From Mycoplasma phocoenae (GTDB lineage Bacteria; Bacillota_I; Bacilli_A; Mycoplasmatales; Metamycoplasmataceae), in assembly GCF_012934855.1 (NCBI RefSeq), contig NZ_CP051481.1:62001-126000 (forward strand): a stretch of 64,000 bases of DNA. The letters run 5' to 3'. The notes beneath the pieces are model-generated. The model did no database searches, had not been told where the DNA came from, and saw nothing but the letters and a program-made list of their open reading frames with translations. Below, piece after piece: positions 24,011 to 36,707 of this stretch. The first letter of the stretch is position 1. Every line of letters begins with the position of its first letter. The translations under genes and the position numbers were made by a program.

Positions 24011-26821
24011 CTATTCTTTTGTTGTTGGTAAGTTTTTACGCGGTGGTTTAAATACATCGTATGCAAATTGCAATGAGAATGAGTATAAACTTGGCGCACC
24101 ATTAACACGACTAATTTCTCAATATGTATCAACTTCCATTAATGGAACAACCGGAGCTGCGTCTCTAATTATTTTTTCTAAAGCAGCAATAAGCGCAAAA
24201 CTTTTTCTTTCAGTTCATTTCTGTTCACGTTCTTCTTTAGTATATTGACCTGTAAAGAAACTTAAATAACGTTTTTCAAAATCATTCAATGATTCATTTT
24301 GTTTTTTAAATGATAATTCAATAATTTTGTCTCAGACACTTGTGTCCTCACCACCGATACGCAATTGTTTACGACGGATTTCTCCAGCATCTGAATCATT
24401 TTTTATTTTGTCATTTTCAAGATAATAACCTAATGATTTAAAGTATTTTTCATATGTTCATGAACCAGTTGGGTTATTTCTAAACCCTGTTGATTTCTGG
24501 TTTTCTTTGTTTATTGCATCTGTTTTAAAGAATGGAATTACATATGAATAACTATCTGATCCAAATGTATCAAAATTACGGTAGATTAAATCATATTCAC
24601 CAGTTGTTCTGAATTCTTCATATACGTTTTCCGGTAAACCTTTTGTTTCAATTTTTAAATAATCTCCGAATGCTTTTTTCATAAAGTCACTCAATGCTAA
24701 ACCTGCATTATTTTGCTCAGGAGTTGAGTTTGATATGTAACGTAATGTGACTGAATGTAGGTTAGGATTTTTATCCTTAAATTTTTTCATATAGGCTCTT
24801 GCTATATCTAATCTAAAAGCTTTATCAGTACGATCAACATGTTCGAATTTAAACTCTTTTGATGAATGTTCTAAATGATCGTAATTTTGTAATGGTATAT
24901 GTTTGGTTTTGGTTTTATCCAATTCTTTTTCTTCTATACGTGTATACATATAATCGTGTGCAAAGGCAGCTTCAACCGGATCTCCAAATGTTGAACTAGC
25001 TCTACCAAAAGCTGTAAATGTAATAACTGGGTAAGAAGAGTTTCAACCCACGATGTTTAACATTGCATTACGGTCAATAGCATAATAAATAGCACTACGT
25101 AGATCTATATCGTTAATATATGATTTTTCATTGGTTTCTTTATCTAGATTGAATCCTAAAGCAATAGTTCCATATCCTGATGATTTTTTCATAAAATCTC
25201 TTGTTTTCGGATCTGTTCAATAACCTAATTGACGCACAGCAGGTATTGTTGTTGCGGCAATTATTTTATCTGAAAACATTGTTGCATTAATGTTTTCATC
25301 AGCACTAAAATATATTTTAATTTTGTTTGAAATTGTTTTATCTGATGAATAATATTTTAAGTTTTTTTCTAAGTTAATGTAACCTTGCGGTCCTAAAACT
25401 AAATCAGTAATATTAAATGAACCGTTTGTTAAAAATTTATCCGAATCCAGTCCAAATTGAGTAATTCCACCAATTGATTCAACAAATTTTCTATTAATTG
25501 GTAATAATGTTGAGTTTAAGTCGGTATATGCACCTCCTACGGAAGTGGGTTCATATGATGAATATTCAACACGTAATGAGTATTCATCAATAGCTAATAC
25601 CCGACGAGTTACGTAATCGATTGTGTCTAGTTTTAATATAAAATTGTTATTCAATACTTCTTTACCTTTATACAGTAAATTAACATCCCGAGTATATTCA
25701 TCTAAATCTTTTTGTGTTAAATCAAGAAGATTGGCTGGCAATTTTTTATGTTTTTCATTATTTTCCAATTGATTTTTTAAAGTTTTAGATTTAATCAACT
25801 CTTCTTCTATTTTAGTTGATAATGTTTGTCTTGGATCTTTGAACAAATATTTTCTAACTACAGTAGCGATTCGTTTGGGTTGTGTTGAATCATTATTGTA
25901 TTCAGGGTTAGGTAGCATTAATACTGTTAACTCATCGTTTGGGTTGAAATCAGGAGAATATGGTATCGCAGCCAATACATCTTTATTTGAATAATTCCAA
26001 TATAAACGACCTGAGTAAAATCCTAAATCAAGAGCATGTTTTTTAATTTCAGCAACTTCTTTTTCATCATTGGGATTTTGTGAAGCCCATGGTGAATAAT
26101 TTGGGTCCGTCACATTGTATTCATATGTACCGAATTTGTTTTTTACAAGTTCCGGATAAGCAAATGGATTTTGATAAGACTTTTTGTGTTTTCTAATGTA
26201 GTTTTGTTGTGCTTCAACTAATTCTCTGCTGGCTTTGAATTTCTTTTGTAAAGTGTTAACTACTTTTTGTGAACCAGTATTTAAGTCTAATACATAGTGC
26301 ATAAAGTCAATGTAATCATCTGCATTAACTTCATCACCGTTTGATCATGTGCTATCACCGTTATTTAAACGTGCATGTATTGATAATACTGATTGAGCAG
26401 GTGTTAATATAGCAGATACTGGTTGAATTTTTGAACCAATACTAGTTAATGTACCGGTTGTCGAACCCATTTTTTCTAAAGGGTAAGTGGTTGTCGAAGG
26501 TTTTGTGGCTGGATCGTTATTACTTAAATAACTTTCCATTGATGTTGCTGTTTCATCGATACCAAATATACCCATTGGTATGTCGGGTAACCCTAAACGG
26601 ATTCTTAATTGTGGAGATGGTGCAGACTTTAATGGACTCTCGACTAATGAAGGCAAGATTTTATCCGCTGTCGCAAATTTAACATAATTTAATGTATTAA
26701 TAGGTTGAGTTGCAAGACCTAAATCATATCCAGTTGTATTTGTACAAGATATAGCTAAAGGCGCTATCGCCAGTGTAGGCGTTAGCGACATTGCTAATAA
26801 AAATTTACGTTTTTTATTCAT
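24011..26821 (-). CDS. oppA: Oligopeptide-binding lipoprotein OppA
   Basis: A 936-aa substrate-binding protein, of the large size usual for mycoplasma OppA. The signal peptide has a Lys/Arg start and a lipobox ending in AISC with the lipidated Cys at residue 26, so it is anchored outside the membrane. The sequence continues through several TGA-coded Trp and is organised like SBP_bac_5 proteins. Position directly before oppBCDF supports the call. The OppA (P100) of M. hominis has been reported as an ecto-ATPase and adhesin; I did not see a clear Walker A here and do not transfer that role. AGGAG overlaps the TAG of the preceding giant gene. Confidence 0.92.
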
Positions 26822-26829
26822 ATTTACTC

Positions 26830-29800
26830 CTATATAATTCCGTTAAATTGATCGTTAACCACAATAATAATATTGTCTGTTTCTACTTCTTTTCCATCCA
26901 CATTTATTGTTTCACGTTTAATAACTATCGGTGCTTGTGAAGATGTTTTATTATTTTCAACAACTGCTGATACTCCTAAATTAGGATCGTTTGGGTTGTT
27001 CGGATCTAGTTTTTTACCTAAATCAAAGTTAAACGCCTTAGTTCCTTCTTTATCTGAAGCAAAGTAAATATCATATGATTTACCTGGCAAGATTAAATTG
27101 TTTTGGTAACGCGAAAGTATTGCGTAATCACTAACTCATGCAGTGAATCCTGTTCCTTCGTGTTTAACACCATAAGTATCAACATAGCTGTATTTTTCAT
27201 CTTTTAGATAATGACGTACAGACTCATCACCACTATTGAATTTTTTCTCGTTTTCTATATTTTGAGTTTTGTAATAGAACAAGTTAGATGTATTTTGCAT
27301 TCTTATTGGAATAGTTTTTATTTCATTTGTTTCTTTATCTTTTATTGCAATGTATTTTGCAATTTTCGCTTGGTCATTTGGTAAGTACCCAAACATTGCA
27401 ATTGCATCTTTTTCCGCATCTCTTCATATATTAGATACATTACGTTTCCCAATACCTTGTGATTGAATGAAATATTGTCAGTAAGCTGTTGGACGTTCAT
27501 TAACCACTTTACCTGTAAGATCTTTAATTCTAATTGTGTTGTCAATTATTGGTTTACCATTGTCATCATACAATTCGAAATTCAAGTTCTTACGGTATCA
27601 ACGGTCTTTCAATCATCCATTATTAGTTGTTTTCAACTCGCCAAAGAAATTGTTAGCTTTTGTAATTTGTTGTGCATTAATATTATTTGGATCACTGAAG
27701 TATCTATCAGTATTTTTCAATCCTTTGGCTTTTGCGATTCCCTTATAATCTTCTACATTTAATTTTTCAAAGTTTTTAATTGGGTCTGAAATATTTTTCT
27801 CAAAGTCAAATACTCTTTCTAATCATTGAGCGGAATCAGAACCATCTAACATATATTCATTTCCTGTGTTGGATTCTGATATGTTTGATAAAAAGTTTGG
27901 CATATTATTTAAATCAGATGATGCAGGCGAGTAACCTATTTGTAATAAATCACGGTTAATAACTTCAGCAAATGTATATGTATAATCTGAGAATTTATCA
28001 CCTAAGTTACGTTCAGTTTTGCTATTAAAATAATTTAAAACATCCGAACTTGGTTTTTTGTTTTTAAATTGACCGTGCATTATTGCACTAACTATACGTA
28101 TTAATTGGTTACTTTCTAATCCTGTTTCTTTAAATCCAGATGAGTATAATGAAATACCTTCAGAATATAATGAAACTTTTTCTAATAAAACAAGTAAATC
28201 TAATAATGTCAATTTTTCAGTTTTGTAACCTAAAGATTTAGCATGTTTTTTAACAATATTAATAATATCATGCGCTGACATTTGTTCAGGTTTAATTGTG
28301 GTTTTGTCAATGTTAAATGTATCTAACTTGTAATCACCATACCCATATTTTTCATCAAATATTCAGAATAAATCAAGATTTTTTTCTAAATCAGTGAATC
28401 TTATTTCTTTAGTGAAAAAGGCTAAATCAGAACGTGAGTAACGGCTCATTATTTCATTTGCTAACAGTTGTTCGTCGTTAGAATCAATTAAAGTTTTTAT
28501 TCTTATCGAATCTTCTTTGTTTAATGTTTTATCGTTTTCGTATGCTTTTTTCAGTGCTTTTACAAATACTTCAATATCAAATTTAGATTTCACGTATTCT
28601 AAATCTCAGTCAACACGTTTGTCAACTTGATTGAATTTTGCTTGAGAAAAATCTAAAGTTACAAAATCTAATCATTTTTTACCATCAGTAAATGTAATGT
28701 TTTCAAATTGTTTTTGGTTTGAATCATTCAATACGTAAAAACTATTGAATAATGAATCTTTCGTTGTGTCTGTTAATAAACTACTTGTCAGTGATAACGA
28801 TTTAATATCTTTATATTTAGGTATGTTTTTGTTTGTATTGTAAATAGGCAATAATTTACCATTAGCATCATTTGTTTTGAATAATGAAGTTGACTGAACA
28901 CCAACATATTGTTTACCTTCACCATAAAAGTTCATATTGTATTTTTCAATTCAGTTCATTATTTTTATTGAATTAAAGAATGAATATGTGTCAGCTAGGA
29001 ATATAGGCGATGTGGAGTTGTTATGTTTCAAGTTAGGTAGATACATATTGTCTTTATTTAATCATAATATTTGACTATCTCCACCATTTAAATTACCTTG
29101 TAAGAAAGCATTCCCAGCAACTTTAAATGCTTCAATAACTGAAGCAACAGAAACATTGTCAATATTATTAATATCTACATTTTCTCCTTTGTCTATACGT
29201 GTATATGGTAATGCTCCCGACATAAATCCTAGACCTTTGTATTTACCTTTTAGTCATGAGTTTTCACCACTAAAGTCGTAGAATTTGAATCCTACTGCAT
29301 CTTTAAATTCATCATCATTTGAAACTGGTCCACCTTTGTCAATATCACGACGGTTAACATAATCAGCAAAATGTTTTTTCAATCCGATACGTTGTTGGTC
29401 TTTTGAAACTATTGCTGCTATATAAGAATCGTAAGAAGCTGGTCATGTATATCCTAATGAAATACCTGGTTCTTGAGAAATATTTGTTATTCCTGATTTA
29501 TCTCAACCAGTAGTTCTGTATGTTGTTTGAATTAATTCATATATGTATTTGTTAATTGTTTTCAACTTGTCATTAATGTATTTAACGGCGTGTTGGTCAG
29601 GAGCATAATTTTTTCCAAGTTCAACATTTAATACTGGGTTACCATTTTTTGTTTTAATTAACACTTCATTGATTTGAATAAACTGTTGTTTGTCGTTTTT
29701 AATTCCTTTAACTATGATTGGTTGGTTGTTTTCATCGAATTGAATTTCATTACCCATACCATCTTTTAATACACCCTTCAATAATTCTATTGAACCTTTA

Positions 29801-32800
29801 GTATATTTGTAAATTACATTACCTTGGTCATCTTTTTCTGGTAACAAGTACTCAGCATCACCATAAATAGTTGGGTTTATTGTTCCTGAATTAGGATCAA
29901 TTGAGTTAGGCAATCATAAATCTATTAATGATAACTCGTCTTCGTATTTATTATTTGTTGTATTAATTGGAACATTATTAGCTTGTTTTCTTTTTTCTAA
30001 AGCTTTTTTCAATCCTTCAAAATCTTGTAAGAAACGACGTTTGTCGTTGTTAAGAGCTTCAGTAATATCAGTAGATGATAATGGTGCACCTCATATATCT
30101 GATTCAGACTCTTTTACTCATTCGAATTTAGTTGGATCGTTTTTATCAAAAACTTTGTGTTTGAATATTGCATACTCACCATAATCATTTGTTACATTTT
30201 CTTGGTCTAATAAACGTTCATCGTCTAATTCTAAGTGTGTACGCGCTTTTAAGTAAAGATCAAGAGCGTGTCTATTGTAATACGAATCAGCTCTAGGTTG
30301 TGATCCAGGACTTAATGAAGCAGCAAATATTGGTTTTCTATATGAATCTGATAAATCCTGTGCAGCATTCAGTGTTATATGGTGTCCGTATTCATGAGCA
30401 GCAACAAAACGTAAGAAATCAGCTGAGATACCTTTAAAATTAGGATTTGATAATTTTAGAATTGATCATAACCCAACACGTGAATCACGTAAGAATCCTC
30501 TGTACTCACCATTTTCGATTACATATTCAATTTCACCTTTATCATTTATTTTTTGAGCCAAATGTTCTCCAATATTTTTTTCAGATACATATGGAATTTC
30601 TCTTTGTAATCTTTCGGTTAAATTATCATACGCATCAACATAAACACTGAATCCTTTAGTACTTTCTCCAGTAAGAGGATCTTTAATAGTTCCTTCTTCT
30701 TTTATCAATACAGGGTTAATTGATTTTTTGTAACCTAGTGTTCTAAATAAATCACTAGTTAATGTTAATAATTTTTGATTATCATTTGCATCAATATTAA
30801 AACGTAAGTATTTATCTGTAAATTCACCATTGTAAAATGCTGTTGATGCGCTCGTTGATTTTTCATTAAATGTTAAGCTGATTTTTGATCCATGTTTTTG
30901 AATGTTTGTTCATTTGAATAAACCGATTTTTTCTTTAGCTTTTGACACCGGAAATGCTTCATTGATAATTCCTTTTTTCGATAAAATATCCAGTAACTCT
31001 ATTTCTGTTTTAGCAAAAATTATATCTCTGTCACTAGTTAGGTTTTCTTCTGTAGTGAATACTTTGTTCAAGTCTTTTTCAAATAATTTTGAAGCAATAA
31101 TTTTATTGTTCAAATATTCTTGCTCAGATTGAATTGCAAAACTTATTACGTACTCGATTAATGATTGGGTAGTGTCATTTGAAACATTCATAATACTTGT
31201 GTATGCATTGAAGTAGTTAGCATTGTTTTTAACTGCTTTAACGTAATTAGTTAATGAGTTTCAAAACGGATTTAATTTATTTAATTCTTTTGACAGTTGT
31301 TTTTCAGTGTTTGTTAATTTAATAATAATATCTAACACTTTTGAAAACTCTTCAGAATTTTCAGCGTTGTCCTTATTCATATATAAAATGTATTCAGATT
31401 TTGATTCGAAATTTTGTTCTAATTTTTCTAAAGAACTCATTAAGTTTCTGTATTTTTGAACTTCTTGTGGGTCTTTGTTAGGGTTTAATTCAAGTTTAGT
31501 TAATTTTACCTCAAGTTCAGTTATATATTTTTTAAGTAAAGGAATCATAATTAATGATAATTTGTCTTTTTCAGAAGCAAAATGTTTATTGCCAACTGCT
31601 AAAAGTTTTTTCTTAGCTTCAACAACTTCTAATTTGTATTTACTTAACTCAGGAGCTAATTTTTCAATTTGTTTTGATAATGAACTTAATTTTTGATCAT
31701 ATTTAGAAACAATTTCTTTATTTTTAATAAATTCTGATTTTAGTTTTGCTACTTGTTCAATAACTTTCTTAATTTTTGATAATTCAGAGTTTACTGATCT
31801 GTCAGTTCTTGTGTTGTAATCACTCAGTGAACTATTTTCCAATACCGATAAGTTATCAATTACTGCTGACTTGAATAATTTATCTATTTCAGCTTGATAT
31901 TTATCTTTTTCAGACTTCAGTAACTTAGTTTTTTCTAATATTTGTGATACATTTGCGTGTAATTTTGTAATTAATTCGTCAAACAATTTTTGTGATTTGT
32001 CTAAGTTTGCTAAATTTGAATGATCTGCTGCATTATATTCATTAATTATTGTTGTTATTAATTGAATATCCTCAGCTTTAAATTCATTATTTGTTTTTAT
32101 TATTTTTTCAATCATTTCTGCTTTTTGAGCGTCAGCTAAAACGTCTGATAATGAGGCTAAGTCAATAGCATTGAATTGTTCTTGTTTAAAATTGGTTACG
32201 AATCTTTCGATAACATAAACTTGATCTTCCAATAGTTCTGTAAAATCAAGCATTTTCAATTCCTTTGCTTTGTCTTCGTATGCTTTTTTGGTTTGTTGAT
32301 ATTTTCCATCTTTGCTTGTCATTTTTTCAATGATTGATTTATTTGCTTTAATTATTTCGTTTGTTGTATTTTCTTTACTTGATTTTTCAAGTTCTAAAAT
32401 TTGTTTATATTTACCTAATTGTGAATTTGGATCAGCAGCATCTAACTGTTCTTGTGTTACTGAAGCTACATCAAATGTAAATTTGTTTAGTTCGTCTTCT
32501 GCTACATGTAAATCTCTATTTGATGATTGAATGTTTTCTAGTAATACTTTTTGTGTTGCATTAATATATTCTTTTGAATTAGCAATTTTTAATGAATCTT
32601 CACCTAATTTTTTAAGAGATTGTAACTGATGATATTTAGCCTTAAGTTGGTCTTGTTTAAAAGATGCGTATTCATGTTGTTCAAATAATTCTTTATCTTT
32701 TTCAAATAACTCCTCATTAGAAATCATAGCTCTGTTATTTGTGACTTGTAAGCTTTGAATTAATTTTGAAAAAGGACTTTTGAATTTTATAAAGTCTAAT

Positions 32801-35800
32801 AATAAGTATCCCTCAATTATTGATCCGTATTCTGCGCTAAAATCTTTAACTTTATTGTTGAATTCAATAAATTTATCAACTATTTTATGCACTGCATATT
32901 TAGTTACTCATGCTTTTCTATATTTTGGAATATTTTTATTATTAAATTTTCTAATATAAGCACCTTGTTGTCTTTCTCAATCTTTTATAACATTGGCTTC
33001 TTTTGATAAAGTTCTTAAAGCGTCTGTAAATTGGTCTATATTATCATATTTTTCTAATAATTGATCGAGTTTTGTACGTTCTTGTTCAGTGATTTTCAAC
33101 CCTTTAGCTTCAATTTTATCTATATCATTAATATATTGTTGTTTAGTTGCTGTTGCTTTTTCATCAATTATTCCAATGTATTTAATGGTTTGATCGATCG
33201 ATTGTTTAGCGGCACCATAATTTTTACTACTAAATCATTCATTTTTAATACTGTTTAAATAATTATTTGTTTTATCTTCATATATTTTTATTAATTTATC
33301 TCTATTATCAAAAAATTCATTGTATGCTTCTTCAACTTTATTTCGTTGATTATAAAATTCTGCTCTAACCGAGTCCAGTTTTTCAGTCATGAATGCTGTA
33401 TCTTGAATTTTTGAAATAATGTCATCATTATCTTGAACATTTAATAAATCTTTAGCATTTTTAATTTTTTGGATTTGTGCTAATTTATTTGAATTTTGAA
33501 TATCACTTAAAATCAACGCATTATATGCGTGTTGCGATTCATTTTCTTTTTTAATGAATTCTATGTAAGCTTGATTTAGTTTGTCTGTACTTTCTTCAAA
33601 ATAGTTAACAATATCTTTGTATATTGCAATAGTCTCAGGTTTTAATAAACTCGATTTTGATGCAAAATATAATTGGAATTTTTTAATTTGTAGGATTTTT
33701 TTGTTTAATGTTAAAACTTTTTTAGCCTCATTTAAACTTTCTTTTTTCAATAGTTTTTCTGAAGTTAAATTTTTAGCCATTATCAATTTATTGTACGCTA
33801 CAAGTGTATGTATAAATTCGTTTCTTCCTTCACGAATATCGTATTTATCAAACACTTCTTTAATTCCAGATTTTGATGAATCCCTGTATTTGGTTGATTT
33901 AGTAATGTAATATAAATTACTTCTGTTTTCTAATTTACTTCAATCTTCTGGACTAATATTGTATTTAGTTTTAAATTCATCTAATAATTGTTTTACACCC
34001 TTTTGTTCACTTTCCACAACATTTACATTGTCTGAATCTCCCTCGATTGCTTTTACTATAAAGTTGTATAAATCTTCTGGATTATTTTGAGTAAACTTGT
34101 TTCAGTATTCTTTGTTTTTATTTGCTGAAAATACTAAATGACCATACATACGGTGGCCACTTAAAAATTTGGCTTCAACTGAATCTGGATTTGTTAAAGC
34201 TTCATTTAATAAGTCGTATACGTTGTTTTTATCCACTTCTCCTAATGCTGAAGTTGCAGGATTGGTTTTTAAATCATATTCATTAATTAATTTCAATGAA
34301 TTTTCAACTAATTTATTAATGTATTTAGTTGAGTTGATTAATGAATCAAATTCACTCCCTATATTATCAGCTTCAGGATTGATATCTTTGTAAAGTGATT
34401 TAATCTTGTCTGAATAAATATATATTTCTTGTCTTGTATATCTTGTATCTTTTAATCCACTTAAATAAGCATCTAAATCGTAGTAGTTTCTTCAGTTTAT
34501 AGAATTTTCTTTCGCAATTGCTTTCAATGCATCTAAAGAAACTAATTGGTTAGCTAAAAATGCTGAATCAAATGAAAAGTATTCAAAATCGTTTTTAATA
34601 TTTGGAAACACAACGTTTCATGTATCTATTTTTAATAAATCAGATAATGGTAACGCAATTTGTGCACTTAATATTGATTCATATTTTTTAAAAATTTTTG
34701 CTCTTTGATCAATGTGTTCTCTCAATGCTTTGAAATATTGTTCTTTATTAGATGAATCTATTGTTTCATTCAATGTTTTGTAAACAGGTTCATTCACTAA
34801 TTCATGTAAAGTAGATAACAATAATTTACATGTATTGAAAATGTTTTTATTGTTTTCATTTTCTGAAACGCTTCCCAATAATTTATTAATGTTTTTGGTG
34901 TATTGATCAAATTGGGCTTTGTTATTTGAATCATTTTGAAACTCATTGGATTTATTCATGAATGTTTCGATAAAATTAGCTTGTGATGCATAATCAGTTA
35001 TCTCTTTATGTGCAAGATTTTTGAAATCGTCGTTTTTAGTTAATGTTTTTAAAATTTTATTAACGTTATTAATGTACAGCTCTTGAATATCTAATAAATA
35101 ACCACCTAAATTAGTAAATCCTGTTTCTATATCTCCTGTGTTTTTTAAGTCTTTCATGTATTTAAATTCGTCTTTATTAAGATCGTTTTTATATGATGCA
35201 ACCAAATCATTATTTGGTACATTTAATATTAATTCAGTATTATCATCAAATAAAATTACTAAATTTTCATCATTATAAACTAATTCATTTGATGATTTTT
35301 CAATAGGTATTCTTACAATATTTTTACTTACAGAAATAATTTTCTTTTGTTTTAAAGGTAATGAATCAATGTCTTTTAATAAATCGTATTTGTCATTGTC
35401 TGCATACAGTTTTACTGTGTTTTTTAAATTTTCACGAGCTTCAGCTTCGGTTTTACCATTTATTAATAATAAGTGTGGTAAGTTTCTACCTTGTGTACTA
35501 GTTTTGAATACATCAATTTCATTTGTTGATAGTTTTAATAAATTGGTTCTTCAGTTTTTTTCTATTGTTCATACAGTTTGGTTTTCTAATTTTCTAACAT
35601 CCGAAATTGATCTGAATGTGTATGTATCTTTTAAATCAGGACTAAAGTTAGCAGTTGAGTTGTATTCAGGTATTGATGCTAAAAATTCTTTTAACTGATC
35701 TGAAGTTAAAAGTTCATTGTTAATTTTGTATGTTAAAGCATCTTGTGATTGGTTAGGGCCCGATAGATTTGAATATAATGGCATAGAACCAAAGAATGCA

Positions 35801-36381
35801 TCTGGATAGAATTTAATTGTAGTATGTTCTTTGTTTTCATTAGCGTGTGCCCCTAATGTAACAGCATTACCGTTTGTTTCAACCCCTTTTACAATTGAAA
35901 AAGATTTCAATGTAATAATTTCAGGACCTCAAGAAACGTTAGTCATAAATCATTTTGCAAATTTAGCATATTCAAGAGGGCTAACACACTCAATATACTC
36001 ATTTCAGAAATTCATTGGACCGTATTTAATATTTAGAATTGGTAATTGATTGTGTTTTTCAAAATATTCAACTAAAAATTCTTCACTTGTGTATGTTTTA
36101 CCATTGTATGTAACTTTATCGCCTTCTGAATCGTATGAAGCAATAACTGTTTTTTTATCCAATAATGTAAAGTTTGAAACAGGTTTTTCATTTGCTGCTA
36201 AAAATATATTTAACAGATCTGCTTCTTCAGTTAAATTCGCTTTTCCCAATTTATTGTTTTTGCTGTTTGAATGAACATAAATAGCCCCTATCGTGATAGC
36301 AGCTACTGTTGATAATACCCCAAATGATATTGCATACTTGGGTCATATTTTTGTATGTAGATTTCATTTTTTCTTAGACAT
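26830..36381 (-). CDS. Giant PDxFFG-family protein with HEYGHH zinc-metalloprotease motif (3,183 aa)
   Basis: I checked one frame from ATG 36381 to TAG 26830 and found no TAA or TAG; TGA codes Trp at many places. An N-terminal basic stretch and one hydrophobic helix (about residues 15-36, no lipobox Cys) make it a membrane-anchored or secreted protein. The motif PDAFFG at residues 193-198 identifies the mycoplasmal 'PDxFFG' family. Residues ~840-1710 are long charged helices or coiled coil. HEYGHH at residues 1996-2001, preceded by RFVAA and followed by ITLNAA, fits the HExxH zinc site of metallopeptidases; the third ligand is not assigned. A Shine-Dalgarno (AAAGG) lies before ATG, next to a terminator-like hairpin. 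The stop is 8 nt before oppA, so it is co-transcribed with the Opp genes. Proteolytic activity is inferred, not proven. Confidence 0.9.
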
Positions 36382-36395
36382 ATTTTACCTTTCTT

Positions 36396-36431
36396 AAAAA
36401 AAGACGCCTTTTTAATTTAGCGTCTTTTTTT
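36396..36431 (-). promoter_or_regulatory. Terminator-like hairpin in the leader of the PDxFFG-opp operon
   Basis: On the minus strand AAAAAAAGACGC (36431 to 36420) pairs with GCGTCTTTTTTT (36407 to 36396), a 12-bp stem with a 12-nt loop ending in seven U. It ends only 15 nt before the start codon. No gene ends here on either strand, so it is best read as a conditional terminator (attenuator) or a structure controlling translation. An extra GGCGTC copy at 36482-36477 could pair with the GACGC arm instead. Confidence 0.55.
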
Positions 36432-36497
36432 AATTGTTTTTTACCTTTGTATTGACTTAAAGTCATGTTTTTTTTTGACGCCTTAAAACAGTAAAAT

Positions 36498-36528
36498 TTT
36501 CACAATATCAATGCCATAAATTGTGAAA
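36498..36528. other. Inverted repeat in the leader/divergent promoter region
   Basis: TTTCACAA (36498-36505) and TTGTGAAA (36521-36528) form a perfect 8-bp inverted repeat with a 15-nt spacer. It lies between the presumed opp-operon promoter and the terminator-like hairpin, so it could be an RNA stem in the leader or a protein-binding operator. The remainder of the 326-bp divergent region (36382-36707) holds promoter elements but no convincing gene. Confidence 0.4.
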
Positions 36529-36572
36529 GTTGTATTCATTGCTGTCGCTTTGCGTTCTTTAATCATTACTTT

Positions 36573-36578
36573 AGTATA
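36573..36578 (-). promoter_or_regulatory. Probable -10 of the PDxFFG-opp operon
   Basis: TATACT on the minus strand, preceded by TTGTTG. Transcription from here would give a leader of about 185 nt, unusually long for this window. No good -35 is visible. Confidence 0.4.
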
Positions 36579-36675
36579 CAACAAAATCGTTGTTTAAGTT
36601 TAAAAAAATCTGTTTTATAATGTTTTTTAAAGAACGAATTTTTCATAAAATGACCAATATTAAAAATAGTTTATC

Positions 36676-36681
36676 TATAAT
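36676..36681 (+). promoter_or_regulatory. -10 element of the LRR lipoprotein gene
   Basis: TATAAT 26 nt upstream of the start codon. A TGACCA sequence lies about 19 nt further upstream as a weak -35. Confidence 0.5.
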
Positions 36682-36707
36682 TGAGTATGAAAACACAAAG
36701 GAGTAAT

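Noticed and set aside
24011-26821. Assigning ecto-ATPase activity to OppA as in M. hominis P100
   Set aside because: I could not find a convincing Walker A motif by eye, so the function was not transferred.
27342-27545. A 67-codon minus-strand frame within the PDxFFG gene
   Set aside because: Different frame from the continuous 3,183-aa gene, no ribosome-binding site, and the main frame is open across it.
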